Source: Gemmatimonadota bacterium
GTDB taxonomy: Bacteria; Gemmatimonadota; Gemmatimonadetes; Longimicrobiales; Gaopeijiaceae
Length of the DNA stretch: 64,000 nucleotides
Reading direction: 5' to 3'
Assembly: GCA_022825135.1 (NCBI GenBank)
Contig: JAJDYN010000005.1
Coordinates: forward strand, 248,001 to 312,000
Part shown: in pieces, positions 27,632 through 37,435 of the stretch
How positions within the stretch are numbered: the first letter of the stretch is position 1
Layout of the letters: the number at the start of each line of letters is the position of its first letter
Program-made: the position numbers and the translations under genes
The notes under the pieces: generated by a model
What the model saw: only the letters and a program-made list of their open reading frames with translations
Database searches by the model: none
What the model was told of the DNA's origin: nothing

Positions 27632-28426
27632 TCAGACCGCCTGCTCCCTCACGATCCGCCGGACCCCATCCTCGAGCCGCTCCAGGTAGTCGTCCAGGTG
27701 CTCAGCCGCGATGGGGTTGCCGTGGATGGGCGCCACCCACGACACCTCGCGCTCCTCCAACATCTCCCGCAGCACCCCCATGAGCACCGACGGATCGGCG
27801 TAGCGAAGCCAGATCAGCGTGTCGCGGTGGAAGGTGTAGATCTCCTCGCTCCGGAAGCCGTCGGGCAGTTGGCGCGAGGTCAGCCCGGTCTCGTCGTCCG
27901 CGTGGTGGTAGCCGAAGCCGTCGGCGACAAACAGAACGCTCGACCCGCGGTCGTAGATCCACGAAGTATGGGAGCGGTCCGCGAGCGGCGGGTCGAGGAA
28001 GTCGAGCACCCTCCCGGCCACCTCCAGGCTCCCCCCGATCCGGCTGCGGCGGGCGTACGGAAGGCCCTGGATCTCGGGCTCGCCGGAGGAGGCCACGATC
28101 TCGAAGTCGCCCCAGCGGCGCCGGAACGCCGGGATGTTGCCGGAGTGCGGATAGTCCGAGTGCGACAGCACCAGCGAATGGATGCCCGCCCCGGCGGTGG
28201 CGCGCGAGATGCGGCGCACCAGGCTCTCGCGGTGATAGAACGAGCCGGAGTCGATGAGGATGTTCTTCTCCCCCGCCCGGATCAGAAACACGCTCACGTG
28301 GACGTTGCGGCCCTCGCCGAGCGGGTAGTTCTCCGCAATCCAGGACACATCCTGCGTGAGCGGCACCTCCGGATCCACGCCCGGCGCCGTGGCCATCCCT
28401 CGATCCGACCTCGCCACCCCGCTCAC
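27632..28426 (-). CDS. MBL-fold metallohydrolase-like protein 1
   Basis: VSVFLIRAGEKNILIDSGSF...LVLSHSDYPHSGNIPAF...VADGFGYHHADDE. Confidence 0.8.
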   Translation of the reverse strand: MSGVARSDRGMATAPGVDPEVPLTQDVSWIAENYPLGEGRNVHVSVFLIRAGEKNILIDSGSFYHRESLVRRISRATAGAGIHSLVLSHSDYPHSGNIPAFRRRWGDFEIVASSGEPEIQGLPYARRSRIGGSLEVAGRVLDFLDPPLADRSHTSWIYDRGSSVLFVADGFGYHHADDETGLTSRQLPDGFRSEEIYTFHRDTLIWLRYADPSVLMGVLREMLEEREVSWVAPIHGNPIAAEHLDDYLERLEDGVRRIVREQAV

Positions 28427-29268
28427 AGCACCCCCGTCCGGCCGCCGGTCGCCACGCGCTCCACGACCTCTTTCATCATCTCGAAATAGCGCGGCACGTC
28501 AGCGCGAATCACGGGCCCGTGCGCGGAGGCGATCATCGCCGGGCGATACCTCTCCGCCAGCAGATCGATCTCCGCCTGTGTGCGCGCCACATCCACGTAC
28601 CGCATCCAGAACATGACCCGCCCGTGAAACTCCGCGTAGCGGTCCACGTCCACGGGAGAGCGGAACTCATCCGCGAACAGAAGGCCTTCACCGTCCATCA
28701 GCGGCAGCCCCATCCAGTCGACGGGCAGGAGCATCCCCGAGGTCTCCTCGGTCATCCACATCGACATCGCCGCGTCCAGGAAGGCGGCGTCGTGGAAGTG
28801 CAGCCGCAGTCCGCCCAGGTCGAGCGAGTCGCCCGGTCCCACCTTGTGCGCGTCTTCGAGATGATAGAGCTCGTGGGTCCGCCCGAAGCGGGGCGCCACC
28901 AGCGTGGCGCCCGGATGACGCTCGAGGATGCGGAAGGTGTTGCCCGCGTGGGGAACGTCCGGGTGCGAGAGCGCGAGATAGTCGAGCGCGCGGCCGTCCA
29001 GCACCGTCTCCAGGTCCGCGAGGATCTGCTCGTCCGCGGCCGGCGACAGGGTGTCGAAGAGGAGCGTCTGTTCCCCGGCGAAGAGGAAGGCGTTCTGCGG
29101 AACGTGGATCTCGCGCCCGGGACGGTACCAGTGGGCTCCGCGATCGATCAGGGAACTGGCGATCCCCGGCCGATCCGGCCCGAACTCCTGAATCCAGTGG
29201 ATCCCGGGATGTACTTCTCTGGGCATCGCGCGCCTCGGGGGAGATGAAGCCTCTCCGGCGAGAGGCAC
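28423..29268 (-). CDS. MBL-fold metallohydrolase-like protein 2 (tandem paralog)
   Basis: NAFLFAGEQTLLFDTLSP...LALSHPDVPHAGNTFRIL...LLFADEFRSPVD; 4-bp overlap with protein 1. Confidence 0.8.
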   Translation of the reverse strand: MPLAGEASSPPRRAMPREVHPGIHWIQEFGPDRPGIASSLIDRGAHWYRPGREIHVPQNAFLFAGEQTLLFDTLSPAADEQILADLETVLDGRALDYLALSHPDVPHAGNTFRILERHPGATLVAPRFGRTHELYHLEDAHKVGPGDSLDLGGLRLHFHDAAFLDAAMSMWMTEETSGMLLPVDWMGLPLMDGEGLLFADEFRSPVDVDRYAEFHGRVMFWMRYVDVARTQAEIDLLAERYRPAMIASAHGPVIRADVPRYFEMMKEVVERVATGGRTGVL

Positions 29269-29323
29269 CCGCGAAGGTGTAGCGGTGGAAGCGCCAGCGC
29301 CAGAGGCGCGCCGAAGCGAAGGG

Positions 29324-30736
29324 TCATGCCGCCCCGTCTTCCCTCCCCGCCGGCGCCCCGGCGGCCGGGATCCTCCCGACCAGCAGCGCGCAGATGGAGG
29401 CCAGGATCAGGGCGGCAGCAGCCGGGAATCCGGCCTGTGATGCCTCGCCGACGCGAGCAGCCGGCTCGAAGGCGGGAACCTGCTCCCAGTCGACCTCGGC
29501 GATCGCCGCGGCCGAGAACAGAACCGGCTGGAAATGGGCCTTGAGGCGCTCGTGGTAGCGCCGGACCGCGTCCTGGTAGGCGAGCTGGCTGGCCAGATCC
29601 GAGGCGGCGAGCCGGTCGAGCGCGAGTCGGGCTGCCAGCGGCGGCACCAGCAGCGACCATCGGCGGGCCCATTGGTCCCGCCGTGTCAGCACATCGCGGT
29701 AGGCGCGGGAAGCATCCCGGGCGGCGCGGTCGCCCCGGTGGTTCATCGCGTAGTACCAGGCCCACGTGAACTCGTCTTCCGGGACGGCCCGGCCGCTCCA
29801 CTCCGGGTAGTCCTCGAAGAACGCGTCCATCGTCTCGGCCTTCGTCAGGTCCCACGCTTCGTGGTATCCCTGGCGCTGGCGCACGGTCAGCTCCAGGGCC
29901 TCGGGCGCGGGGTGCAGGATCGAGTTCGCCAGGCTCAGGACGGCCGGGGCCAGGAAGGTGAAGGCCACCCACACCCCCACCAGGATCATCGCGTTGCCGG
30001 TCGAGGAGCGGCGCCCGGTCGCCACGCCCAGGCAGAGCGCAAACCAGAAAAGGGTGTGCAGCACGATCAGCGCGGCGGCCCAGCCGGCACGGCCATCGCC
30101 ATCGATTCCGGCAAGGAGTGCCCCGACCACCGCCAGCGATGTGACCAGGCCGCCCATCAGAATCACCCGCGCGCCGATCTTTGCGGCGACCAGGCGCCGG
30201 GGCCGGGCGAAGAGCCGCGCCATGCCCCATGTGCCGCGCTCACGCTCGCCCGAAACGATGTCGTAGGTAACGGCAATGACGAAGAGAGGAAGCAGGGCGA
30301 TGAGAACAAAGGTCAGATCGAGGTGCCCCGCAGCCGCGAGACGCGGGTTCAGCGTCTCCTGTTCGTAGAGCTGTCCTTCGAGCGCCAGCAGCCGGATTCG
30401 CAGGTTGGCCGTCTCGATCTCGGTCCTGCCGCTCGCGAGCGCCGACAGCCGGGACGTTGGCTGCGATGCCGGCAGGGCAAGGTAGTACAGCAACTCGCCG
30501 GCCTCGGTCGCCGGAGGATAGAGGGATACGAGATGGGCGAGCTGATCCCGGTAGGCGGTTTCGGCCGCTGCCGCGGCGTCCTCGGCCGCCTGGATCCTGC
30601 GATTACCCTGCCAGGCCGCATGGATCCCGAGCACCAACAGCAGAGCCGCCGCGACCGTGACGCCGCCGGAGCGGACCACGCGGGCGAGTTCAAGGCGGAT
30701 CAGGCGCACCCACACTCGCGCGCTTTCGGACCTCAC
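29324..30736 (-). CDS. ABC-2 type permease, DUF3526-like (type B, copy 2)
   Basis: FVLIALLPLFVIAVTYDIVSGERERGTWGMA. Confidence 0.8.
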   Translation of the reverse strand: MRSESARVWVRLIRLELARVVRSGGVTVAAALLLVLGIHAAWQGNRRIQAAEDAAAAAETAYRDQLAHLVSLYPPATEAGELLYYLALPASQPTSRLSALASGRTEIETANLRIRLLALEGQLYEQETLNPRLAAAGHLDLTFVLIALLPLFVIAVTYDIVSGERERGTWGMARLFARPRRLVAAKIGARVILMGGLVTSLAVVGALLAGIDGDGRAGWAAALIVLHTLFWFALCLGVATGRRSSTGNAMILVGVWVAFTFLAPAVLSLANSILHPAPEALELTVRQRQGYHEAWDLTKAETMDAFFEDYPEWSGRAVPEDEFTWAWYYAMNHRGDRAARDASRAYRDVLTRRDQWARRWSLLVPPLAARLALDRLAASDLASQLAYQDAVRRYHERLKAHFQPVLFSAAAIAEVDWEQVPAFEPAARVGEASQAGFPAAAALILASICALLVGRIPAAGAPAGREDGAA

Positions 30737-30746
30737 CTGTTTGTTC

Positions 30747-32189
30747 TCACCTCGACGGACGATCCATGCCCACGCGCGGCAGCCGTTTGCGGCCCAACCC
30801 GAGGGCGGCCAGTGGAAGGGCGATCCACAGCCCCAGCGCGGTCAGCGGGAGAGGACGATCGGCCAGGACCCGGCGGAGTGAAGGCGGGTCCTGTCTGAAG
30901 ACCGGGAACCGCGCCCATTCCTGTCGCGCAATGCGCTGAGCGCGATCATTCTCGTGGTGGATCTCGTGGATGTGGAGGTCGTTCAGCCGCTGGATGATGT
31001 CGTAGCGGTGAGCTTCGGCCTGTGCGCGGAACGCCTCCATCGCCTCCGGCCCGGTTCCCGCCGCCGCCATCGACAGGTCGCGGGCCGCCAGGTGGGGAGA
31101 GAGCAGCCCCAGCCACGCCATGACCCGGTCCTGCCGCCGATGAAGGGCGAGCAGCTCCAACTGCTGCTCCTCGGAGATCCGGCTGGTGACCTCCTCTCCC
31201 TTGCGGCTTACGACTCCCGCCCAGTTGACCGGAAGCTCCTCGACCGACGCCACCTGGTAGCGCGCCAGGTATTCGTCGCGCAGGGCACGGAAGAAGGGAT
31301 CGTCGGGGTTGTGGCTGTCCCCCACCTGGCGCTGCGCCTCCTCCACCCCGGCGGTGAACTGGGCGCGCGACGGTATGGGATGAAGCGCGTTCGCAAGGGA
31401 GGCGCCCAGTCGCGGGGCGGCAACGCAAAGCACGACCCAGATGGCGACGAGCTGTGCGAGAGCGGCCCGGGAGGAGGCTCTGCGTGACGAGACCCAGACC
31501 GTCAACAGCACCCACCCCGCAAGATACGCCGCGTAGGTTGCCGCGAGCGCCAGCATCCGCGCGATCGAGGGTTGTTCTCCGCCTCCGGTGGCGACGAATG
31601 CGGCCGTGATCAGCCCGATCGGCAGGGCCGCCGCCACGGCTGCCGTCCCGATGCCCAGCGCCTTCCCTGCCATGATCTGGGCAGGAGTCGCTCCCTGGGC
31701 CAGGAGCAGGGGCAGCGTACCCTGTTCTCTCTCGCGGCTTACCGATGCGAATCCCGCGGCCACGACCAGCAACGGCAGGAGCAGCCCCAGGACGGCTGCC
31801 GGCGTGAGCCGCCCGAAACTCAGCAATGCCGTCGCATGTCGGGCATCGCCGAAGCTTGCCGAATTCTGCCGGTGCCCCTCCAGAAAGAGCGATGTCCCCG
31901 CCCACGCGCCGACCCCCGGATCAAAGAACGCCAGGGGCGCCTCCTCGCGGAAGACGAGGAACCCGTAGTGGATCACCCGGTGCGGATGGCGGTCCGGCTG
32001 CTCTGCCCACTGGCGGTCGACCAGCGCCTGGTAGCGGGCGCGCTGCTCCGCCTCGCTCGCGGCGTGATGCCGGGCTCCGAGGACGGAGACGATCCCCAGA
32101 GCGGCGACGAGTCCCAGCAGGAACACGACGTAGCGATCCTCGCGCATCGCGCCCACCTGCCGCCGTGCGATCAGCAGAATGTTGCTCAT
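30747..32189 (-). CDS. ABC-2 type permease, DUF3526-like (type A, copy 2)
   Basis: Start at 32189 (MSNILLIARRQVGAMREDRYVV); FASVSREREQGTLPLLLAQGATPAQIMAGKALG. Confidence 0.8.
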   Translation of the reverse strand: MSNILLIARRQVGAMREDRYVVFLLGLVAALGIVSVLGARHHAASEAEQRARYQALVDRQWAEQPDRHPHRVIHYGFLVFREEAPLAFFDPGVGAWAGTSLFLEGHRQNSASFGDARHATALLSFGRLTPAAVLGLLLPLLVVAAGFASVSREREQGTLPLLLAQGATPAQIMAGKALGIGTAAVAAALPIGLITAAFVATGGGEQPSIARMLALAATYAAYLAGWVLLTVWVSSRRASSRAALAQLVAIWVVLCVAAPRLGASLANALHPIPSRAQFTAGVEEAQRQVGDSHNPDDPFFRALRDEYLARYQVASVEELPVNWAGVVSRKGEEVTSRISEEQQLELLALHRRQDRVMAWLGLLSPHLAARDLSMAAAGTGPEAMEAFRAQAEAHRYDIIQRLNDLHIHEIHHENDRAQRIARQEWARFPVFRQDPPSLRRVLADRPLPLTALGLWIALPLAALGLGRKRLPRVGMDRPSR

Positions 32190-32206
32190 TGTGCGACCCA
32201 TTCGCC

Positions 32207-33637
32207 TCAGTCCGCTCCCCGCACCCGGCCGAGCCCCACCCCCGCGCCCACGCCCGCCAGGACGAGAAGTGCGCCGAGGACCGTGAGCGGAACACCCGCG
32301 CGGCGTGCCACGTCGGCGCCTTCCTCGTCCTCGAGCCGGAACCTCGGCAGGTCGGGAAGGACGCTGGCGTCCATTTGCTCGCTGGCGAGGATTGCGGGCA
32401 CGAAGAACTCCCGCCATTGCTCGGCGAAGGCGCGAACCTGAGACTGGAAGCCCGCGAAACGTGCGTCTCCCGTTCCGGCCGCGTCGATGAGCACCTCCTG
32501 GGCCAGGAGCGCCGGCGACAGGAACCGGTAGCGGCGCACCAGGGCGATCTGCTCGGCGCGGCGTGCATCGTGTTCGGAGGTCACTTCCTCGAGGCGGCGG
32601 TTGACGGCGTCCGTGGCGGCCCAGGCGAGGGCGCCCAGGCCGGGTTCTTCGGCCACCACGCCGCCCGCCATCTCGGGATGGTCCTCCAGGTAGCGGGCAA
32701 GCAGTTCGCTGCGACGGTTCACGGCCTCGTTCGAGGCCTCCCGCTGGGCGGTGACCATCTGAACGCGGGACGGCAGCGGGTGCAGCAGGCCCGACGCGAT
32801 GTTGATGGCCGCCGGCAGCACCACCACCAGGACCAGCCACGCCCCCACCAGAACCGTGGCGTTCCACGCGGAGGATCGCCGCAGGCTGTTCACCCACGCC
32901 GCGAGTACGAACCAGAAGAGCGCGTAGGCGACCACCGTGGCGCACCACAGAAGCACCCGGCCCGGCGAGCTGAAGCCTCCCGTCACCAGAATCCCGAGCA
33001 GCGAGACCGCCAGCACCATGCCCACCACGAGCAGCGCGCGGAAGGACAGTTTCGCCGCGACAACGCGGCGGGCCGACACGGGCTGCGAGAGCGTCAGCGC
33101 CAGGGTTCCCTGCTCGCGCTCCTCGGAGAGCACGTTGAAGCTGACCGCCAGCACCAGGAGTGGCAGCAGGTAGATCACCACGAAGGCCAGGTCGAAGCGC
33201 CCGACCATCAGGTTGAGGGGGTTTTCGACCTCGCCGTTCTGCTGAAACGACGACTCGTTGGTGTAAATGTTGACGTCGTAGTAGTAGGGCAGGAGATCGC
33301 TCTGACCGACCGCCAGCGCCGTCAGGGGACCGGGTTCCAGCACTGCGGTATGGCTGCCGCGGGGCCCGCCCAGCACGTTGGGGGCGCGGGGATCGGCGAA
33401 CCGCGAAGCCGGCTCGGCGCCGTTCTCAATCGCGGCCAGCTCCTCGGCGATGGCGCGAGTGCGTTCGACGTTGCCGGCCTGCACGGCCTCCACCGTGCGC
33501 GCCTGAAAGCGCATCCAGACCACGCCGTTGGCCAGCGCGTAGACGAGAAGGACGGCAAAGAGCCCGAGCACGACGCGGAGCGCCCGGTCGGCCATGAGCA
33601 GACGCCATTCGTTTCGGAGGACGGTGCGCGCGGTCAT
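32207..33637 (-). CDS. ABC-2 type permease, DUF3526-like (type B, copy 1)
   Basis: FVVIYLLPLLVLAVSFNVLSEEREQGTLALTLSQPVSARRVVAAKL. Confidence 0.8.
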   Translation of the reverse strand: MTARTVLRNEWRLLMADRALRVVLGLFAVLLVYALANGVVWMRFQARTVEAVQAGNVERTRAIAEELAAIENGAEPASRFADPRAPNVLGGPRGSHTAVLEPGPLTALAVGQSDLLPYYYDVNIYTNESSFQQNGEVENPLNLMVGRFDLAFVVIYLLPLLVLAVSFNVLSEEREQGTLALTLSQPVSARRVVAAKLSFRALLVVGMVLAVSLLGILVTGGFSSPGRVLLWCATVVAYALFWFVLAAWVNSLRRSSAWNATVLVGAWLVLVVVLPAAINIASGLLHPLPSRVQMVTAQREASNEAVNRRSELLARYLEDHPEMAGGVVAEEPGLGALAWAATDAVNRRLEEVTSEHDARRAEQIALVRRYRFLSPALLAQEVLIDAAGTGDARFAGFQSQVRAFAEQWREFFVPAILASEQMDASVLPDLPRFRLEDEEGADVARRAGVPLTVLGALLVLAGVGAGVGLGRVRGAD

Positions 33638-33638
33638 G

Positions 33639-35045
33639 CTACCCCACCTCCGCTTGCCGGACCCGCGCCGCGGCGGCCAGGACTGCCCCGACCAGCCACG
33701 TCCCCAGAACCAGGATTGACAGGATGCGGTTGCCCAGCACCCAGCCCAGCGTCGGGGCGGCGTACTCGAGCGGCGGCGTTTCCTCCCACAGTTCGGGTCC
33801 GGCCAGATAGGTGTCGCCCGTGCGCGAGTTTTCGGCCAGGTCGCCGTTCATCCGCCGCATCAGATCCCGGCGATACGCCTCCGCGGCGGTGGCGAAGTGC
33901 CGGTGCTGCTCTACATCGGTCCCCGCCAGCCCCATGGAGAGCGTGCGCACCGCCAGCAGCGGCGCCACCACTGCAAGGGCTTCGTGCACGACGCCCTGGC
34001 GCTCGAAGGTGTCCCACAACGCGCCGTAGTTGCGGTCGAAGATGCGGTTGCCGAACTCCTCGCTCTCCTGCAGGTAGACGCCCACCTCGTTCACGGGCAG
34101 GTCCTCGACCCGCTCAACGCCGTGTTCCGCCAGCAGCTGTTCGGTCAACGCGGGTCGATCGGGACGGGGGATGCCCTCCACGCCGGCGGCCATTTCGCGT
34201 TCGACATTGCGGGCGAACTCGAGCGCCGACGGCGTCGGATGGAGCCACTTCGACAGATCCACCGCGACCCGCGGCGCCACCAGCCCGTTCACCACCCACA
34301 CGCCCAGCAGAATCACCAGCGCGGTTCGCGCCGAGCGGGCCCAGGCGGACACCGCCAGCGAGAGCGCCAGGAAGGCGGTGAAGTAGGCCAGGTAGACACC
34401 GGCCAGGACGACGCCCCGAGCCAGCGGGGACGCCGCCGGACCCGGGCTCCCGACAACCAGGGCCGCCGCGCCCACCAGCGCCGCGGGCACGAGCAGCAAC
34501 GCCAGCGCCCCGGCGATGCCCAGCGCCTTGCCCAGAGCCAGTTCCCGCCGGCCGATTCCGGTGGCCAGCAACTGCCGCAGCGTGCCCCGCTCCCGCTCGC
34601 CGGCGAGGGCGCCGAAGGTGAGCAGGATGATGAGCAGGGGCACGAGGTGCTGCAGCACCTGCGCCGCAGTCAGAGCTCCGATTCGCTGGGCCGCGGTCGC
34701 GTCCTGGGCCGGACGCAGAAGGAAGTCGTTCTGCCGATGGGCTTCGAGCCACACCGAGGTCCCGGTGTAGGGATCGACGCCCTCGTCTACGAAGGACAGC
34801 GCCAGACGGGGCTTGAAGGCGTAGATGCCGTAGTGCGCCGCCGAATGGGGATTCTTCTCGCCCTGAGACTCCCAGTGGTCCCGGGCAGTGGCCTGGGCGG
34901 CGGCGTGCTCCTGCTGCGCGCTTCTCGCCTGAACCCATCCGTGGCCCAGGGAAACCAGCAGCAGCGCGCCCACCAGGACCGAGCACCAGCGGAAGCGCCC
35001 GTCCCTGAGGACATCGGTGAACTCCTTGCGGACTATGTGCTTCAT
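33639..35045 (-). CDS. ABC-2 type permease, DUF3526-like (type A, copy 1)
   Basis: MKHIVRKEFTDVLRDGRFRW...FGALAGERERGTLRQLLATGIGRRELALGKALG. Confidence 0.8.
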   Translation of the reverse strand: MKHIVRKEFTDVLRDGRFRWCSVLVGALLLVSLGHGWVQARSAQQEHAAAQATARDHWESQGEKNPHSAAHYGIYAFKPRLALSFVDEGVDPYTGTSVWLEAHRQNDFLLRPAQDATAAQRIGALTAAQVLQHLVPLLIILLTFGALAGERERGTLRQLLATGIGRRELALGKALGIAGALALLLVPAALVGAAALVVGSPGPAASPLARGVVLAGVYLAYFTAFLALSLAVSAWARSARTALVILLGVWVVNGLVAPRVAVDLSKWLHPTPSALEFARNVEREMAAGVEGIPRPDRPALTEQLLAEHGVERVEDLPVNEVGVYLQESEEFGNRIFDRNYGALWDTFERQGVVHEALAVVAPLLAVRTLSMGLAGTDVEQHRHFATAAEAYRRDLMRRMNGDLAENSRTGDTYLAGPELWEETPPLEYAAPTLGWVLGNRILSILVLGTWLVGAVLAAAARVRQAEVG

Positions 35046-35057
35046 CTTCGGTGCCTC

Positions 35058-35864
35058 CTAGTCGTGCATGTGCTTCAGATAGATGCGCTCGAGATCCGCG
35101 TGGCCGATCTCTTCCGTTCCCAGCTCCGTGACAAGGCGCCCGTAGCGCATGATGCCCACGCGCGTGCCGGTCTCCTTGGCGCGAAACAGATCGTGGGTCG
35201 CCATGAGCACCGCGACCCCGCGATTCTTGAGCCGTTCGATCAGCTCGGAGAACTCGTTCGAGGCCTGCGGGTCGAGGCCCGAGGTGGGCTCGTCAAGCAG
35301 CAGCGCGTCGGCCTCCTTGGCGATGGCGATGGCGATGCCGACCTTCTGCCGCATGCCCTTGGAGTACTCTGAAACGCGTTGATCGACCGCGGACCGCTCC
35401 AGTCCCGCTTCGACCAGGATGTCGGTGAGCCGCCCCGGGGTCAGGGCTCCCTTCCCGCCCAGTGCCGCGAAATACTCCAGGTTCTCCAGACCGCTCAGGT
35501 TGCGGTAGAGCATGACCTGTTCGGGGATGTACGCGATGCGCTGCTTGGTCTCGCGGTCGTGGGCGGACACGTCCAGACCGGCGATGAACGCCTGTCCGGA
35601 AGTGGGCGCCACGAACCCGAGGAAGAGGTTGATGGTGGTGGTCTTGCCCGCCCCGTTGGGACCCAGCAGGCAATAGACCTCGCCGGGCGCGATGGCCAGG
35701 TCGAGGGAATCGAGCGCACGCGTGGCGCCATAGTTCTTGCTGAGCCCGCGGGCCTCCAGAAGGGGCGCGCGCCCATTTCCCAATTCGGCGGGGTGCCGGG
35801 ACTCGGGCGTATTCATGTCTTCCATCTCTCGGGTTGGGTGCGCCGTTGCGGACGCAACCATCAA
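35058..35864 (-). CDS. ABC transporter ATP-binding protein
   Basis: Walker A GPNGAGKTTT, signature YSKGMRQKVGIAIAIAKEADALLLDEPTSGLDPQ. Confidence 0.96.
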   Translation of the reverse strand: MMVASATAHPTREMEDMNTPESRHPAELGNGRAPLLEARGLSKNYGATRALDSLDLAIAPGEVYCLLGPNGAGKTTTINLFLGFVAPTSGQAFIAGLDVSAHDRETKQRIAYIPEQVMLYRNLSGLENLEYFAALGGKGALTPGRLTDILVEAGLERSAVDQRVSEYSKGMRQKVGIAIAIAKEADALLLDEPTSGLDPQASNEFSELIERLKNRGVAVLMATHDLFRAKETGTRVGIMRYGRLVTELGTEEIGHADLERIYLKHMHD

Positions 35865-35903
35865 CAGGGTTCCGCCGGCGCGGGGGTCGGCGGGGGGGCT
35901 CTG

Positions 35904-36260
35904 CTACAGAGAGATGTGGAGGGGAGGGGCGCGGCTGCGCCGAGGGGCGAGATGGACGATCGCGGGAACAAACCGGCGCCCGGGAAGTGCCGGAGTCGGC
36001 AGCAGATTCGGTCCCGCGAGGCTCGGAGTACCCGGGGCGACGGTCGATCCGGGGTTATGGACGACCTGGCACACGGAACACGCGGCCGGCAGGTCGGATC
36101 CGCTGTCGTGTGCGTGGGCACTATCGACGGAGTGGACGAGGAGCAGGGAGAGGATGACCGCCGTTCCGGTCATCGCGCGCACCCGCTCCCGCGATCCTGC
36201 AAGATCGAACAGGTGCGCCATCGCTCGTCCCTCCACCTCGCGGACCTCCCACCGGCCCAT
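35904..36260 (-). CDS. Small secreted DUF2946-like protein with CxxC
   Basis: Signal-like MTGTAVILSLLLVHSVDSAHAHDSGSDLPAACSVCQVVHNP, upstream of the ABC operon on the same strand. Confidence 0.5.
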   Translation of the reverse strand: MGRWEVREVEGRAMAHLFDLAGSRERVRAMTGTAVILSLLLVHSVDSAHAHDSGSDLPAACSVCQVVHNPGSTVAPGTPSLAGPNLLPTPALPGRRFVPAIVHLAPRRSRAPPLHISL

Positions 36261-36439
36261 TCCCGGCGCCCCTCTTGCCCAACCGGGAACGCATCGGGCG
36301 CTACCGTAGCGAGCGGACGGGGAGAGGTCAAGGAGTGGGCCGGACGCGCTGCGGTTGCCCCGACCTCACCCGAACCCGTTAGATTCAGGTCAGGCTCCGG
36401 CCGCCTGCCCGGCCGGTTTCCCCAGATGACAGGACGACC

Positions 36440-36988
36440 ATGACCGCTGCTGCCGCCATCCTGCTCGCCGCTTCCGCCGTTCACGTCCACGGCACTCCCC
36501 AGGAGCCCCTCTCCACGGGCCCCTCGCACGCCGGCTACACCGAGGCCGTGACCATGCGGCACTCGCACGACGGGCCCCACGGCGAAGACCTCCTCCGCAT
36601 CGAGCAGATGATCCGCTGCACCTGCGGCTGCACCCTGGACGCCCATATCTGCCAGTACCAGATGCAGTGCAGCGAATCCCCCGCCTTCACCCAGCGCATC
36701 CTGGCGGCGCTGGAGGCAGGCGAGTCCGAGGAGGTGATCCTGGCCGGCTTCGTCGCCGACTTTGGCACGGACATCATCAGTTCGCCGCCGATGGAGGGTT
36801 TCAACTGGGTCGGCTACGTCATGCCGTGGGTCGCGGTGGCCTTCTCGGGCATCCTCATCGGGTTCTTCGTGCGCAGGAACGTGGCCCGCGGTCGGGAGCG
36901 CGCGCCGGTGGTGGACTCGGACATCTCGGACACCGACTGGCGGCGGCTGCGGCAGGAGATGAAGGCGCTGGAGAAGGAAGACTGGTGA
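36440..36988 (+). CDS. CcmH/CycL-like cytochrome c biogenesis protein (Cys-rich variant)
   Basis: LLRIEQMIRCTCGCTLDAHICQYQMQC...ILAALEAGESEEVILAGFVADFGTDIISSPP plus C-terminal TM. Confidence 0.75.
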   Translation: MTAAAAILLAASAVHVHGTPQEPLSTGPSHAGYTEAVTMRHSHDGPHGEDLLRIEQMIRCTCGCTLDAHICQYQMQCSESPAFTQRILAALEAGESEEVILAGFVADFGTDIISSPPMEGFNWVGYVMPWVAVAFSGILIGFFVRRNVARGRERAPVVDSDISDTDWRRLRQEMKALEKEDW

Positions 36989-37422
36989 TGGCGGGACCCC
37001 AGAACTACGACAACCACGCCAAGCGTCCTCCCAGGTTGTTTCTCGTGGCGTGGTTCGCCGCTACGGCCGCGGCCGCGAGCTTCCTCTTCCAACTGTTCGC
37101 CGACTTCAGCGTCGAGACCCTGGCCTTGTTCCTGACCGCGGGTGGGGCTTCGGTGGGAATCATGTTGGCGCGCCGGTTCGCCCTTGGCGTTCAGGACCGG
37201 GTGATCCGTCTCGAGGAGCGTCTTCGCCTGGAGAGGCTCCTGCCTGACGATTTGACGGGCCGCGTCGCGGAGCTTACGACGGATCAGCTGATCGGGCTGC
37301 GCTTCGCATCCGACGCGGAGCTGTCCGGCCTGGTGCGCCGGGTTCTCGATGGCGAGCTGACGGACCGGAAGGCGATCAAGCAGGCCGTAGAGGACTGGCG
37401 GGCCGACCACCAGCGGGTCTGA
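36988..37422 (+). CDS. Small membrane protein (DUF6526-like)
   Basis: MAGPQNYDNHAKRPPRLFLVAWF two TM segments; VQDRVIRLEERLRLERLL; 1-nt overlap with CcmH-like gene. Confidence 0.6.
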   Translation: MAGPQNYDNHAKRPPRLFLVAWFAATAAAASFLFQLFADFSVETLALFLTAGGASVGIMLARRFALGVQDRVIRLEERLRLERLLPDDLTGRVAELTTDQLIGLRFASDAELSGLVRRVLDGELTDRKAIKQAVEDWRADHQRV

Positions 37423-37435
37423 GGCGAGGTCGGTC

